Below, piece by piece: positions 60,659-60,775 of a stretch of DNA of 60,775 nt; the stretch's first letter is position 1; each line of letters begins with the position of its first letter. The position numbers and the translations under genes are program-made. The DNA lies in the NCBI RefSeq assembly GCF_005938675.2, contig NZ_VCCH02000046.1:1-60775 (forward strand), given 5' to 3'. Under the pieces are notes generated by a model, which worked only from the letters and a program-made list of their open reading frames with translations, had not been told where the DNA came from and did no database searches. Source of the stretch: Mycobacterium sp. KBS0706. GTDB taxonomy: Bacteria; Pseudomonadota; Alphaproteobacteria; DSM-16000; Inquilinaceae.

Positions 60659-60775
60659 ATGAGCAAGACGCAGACCGATTCGACCACGAAGACCCCGCCC
60701 GCTTCCGAGGAGGAGCGGGCGGCGGATCTGTGCGTGCTGTCGGAGCTGGTCGAGATCCAGATGTCGATCGCCCGG
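60659..60775 (+). CDS. Start of an unidentified gene (3' end outside window)
   Basis: ATG 60659 opens 39 codons to the window end: MSKTQTDSTTKTPPASEEE, then LCVLSELVEIQMSIAR. A polar Thr/Ser/Pro-rich head is followed by a helical stretch. An in-frame ATG at 60647 is an alternative; neither has a clear ribosome-binding site. The upstream 55 bp is AT-rich. Codon use afterwards is normal for the genome. Family unknown. Confidence 0.5.
   Translation, partial: MSKTQTDSTTKTPPASEEERAADLCVLSELVEIQMSIAR

Overview
This is a 60.8 kb chromosomal stretch of a very GC-rich Gram-negative bacterium. The gene content points to an alphaproteobacterium, most likely of the Rhodospirillales: a KdpFABCDE operon preceded by an extra tiny ORF, rpsU next to small basic proteins, a hydroxyproline epimerase locus, BrnT toxin, palindromic intergenic repeats of the TGTCATGCCCGGG and CTCTCCCGC types, and frequent GTG/TTG starts with ATGA overlaps. 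The genus is inference only. I see no rRNA, tRNA, CRISPR array, phage or intact insertion sequence.

Layout. (1) 1-4440: the 3' part of a phosphoketolase gene and ackA, which together make acetyl-phosphate and then acetate plus ATP, followed by an orphan oligopeptide-type binding protein. (2) 4490-20226: a surface polysaccharide locus. It holds a minus-strand operon with rfbC-rfbB-rfbD and two further sugar-nucleotide dehydratase/epimerase genes, a divergent beta-helix (pectate-lyase-like) protein, then a co-directional minus-strand series of Wzz-like, Wzy-like, methyltransferase, galE, Wzx-like flippase, polysaccharide pyruvyl transferase and glycosyltransferase genes, and a plus-strand rhamnosyltransferase-like gene. 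rfbA, a priming transferase and an outer-membrane exporter are not in the window. (3) 20304-23928: a LOG-family hydrolase and the modABC molybdate importer, with a candidate Mo-box and a long palindromic repeat inside the operon. (4) 23975-35700: accessory metabolism. It has a GH3 glycosidase with divergent TetR; a GntR regulator, FAD oxidase and 4-hydroxyproline-type epimerase operon; a DUF423 protein, TusA-like protein and histone-deacetylase-fold hydrolase; a TetR gene divergent from two uncharacterised membrane proteins; and an XRE-cupin regulator divergent from a quinone-oxidoreductase-like gene. (5) 35877-37821: rpsU, a 48-residue ORF ahead of it, a DUF1194 protein and two very small membrane-protein genes. 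(6) 37910-46093: the complete high-affinity K+ uptake operon, reading right to left as a 27-residue ORF, kdpF, A, B, C, D, E. (7) 46226-52707: unrelated single genes (GFA, O-acetyltransferase, DUF4440-like, GST, GNAT, secreted protein, BenE, diguanylate cyclase) and two tandem paralogous lipoproteins. (8) 52859-59308: a TetR-HlyD-ABC-ABC2-ABC2 drug-efflux operon of the YbiH/YbhGFSR type that is interrupted by an oppositely oriented BrnT toxin/HTH antitoxin module. (9) 59309-60775: an AT-rich tract, an alpha/beta hydrolase and the start of an unidentified gene.

The most unusual features are the toxin-antitoxin pair lodged between the ATPase and permease genes with its own paired palindromes, several unannotated very small genes, three palindromic repeat elements at gene junctions inside operons, and clear dyad operators in most divergent regulator intergenic regions. 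Domain and family assignments come from motifs read by eye; no database search was possible.
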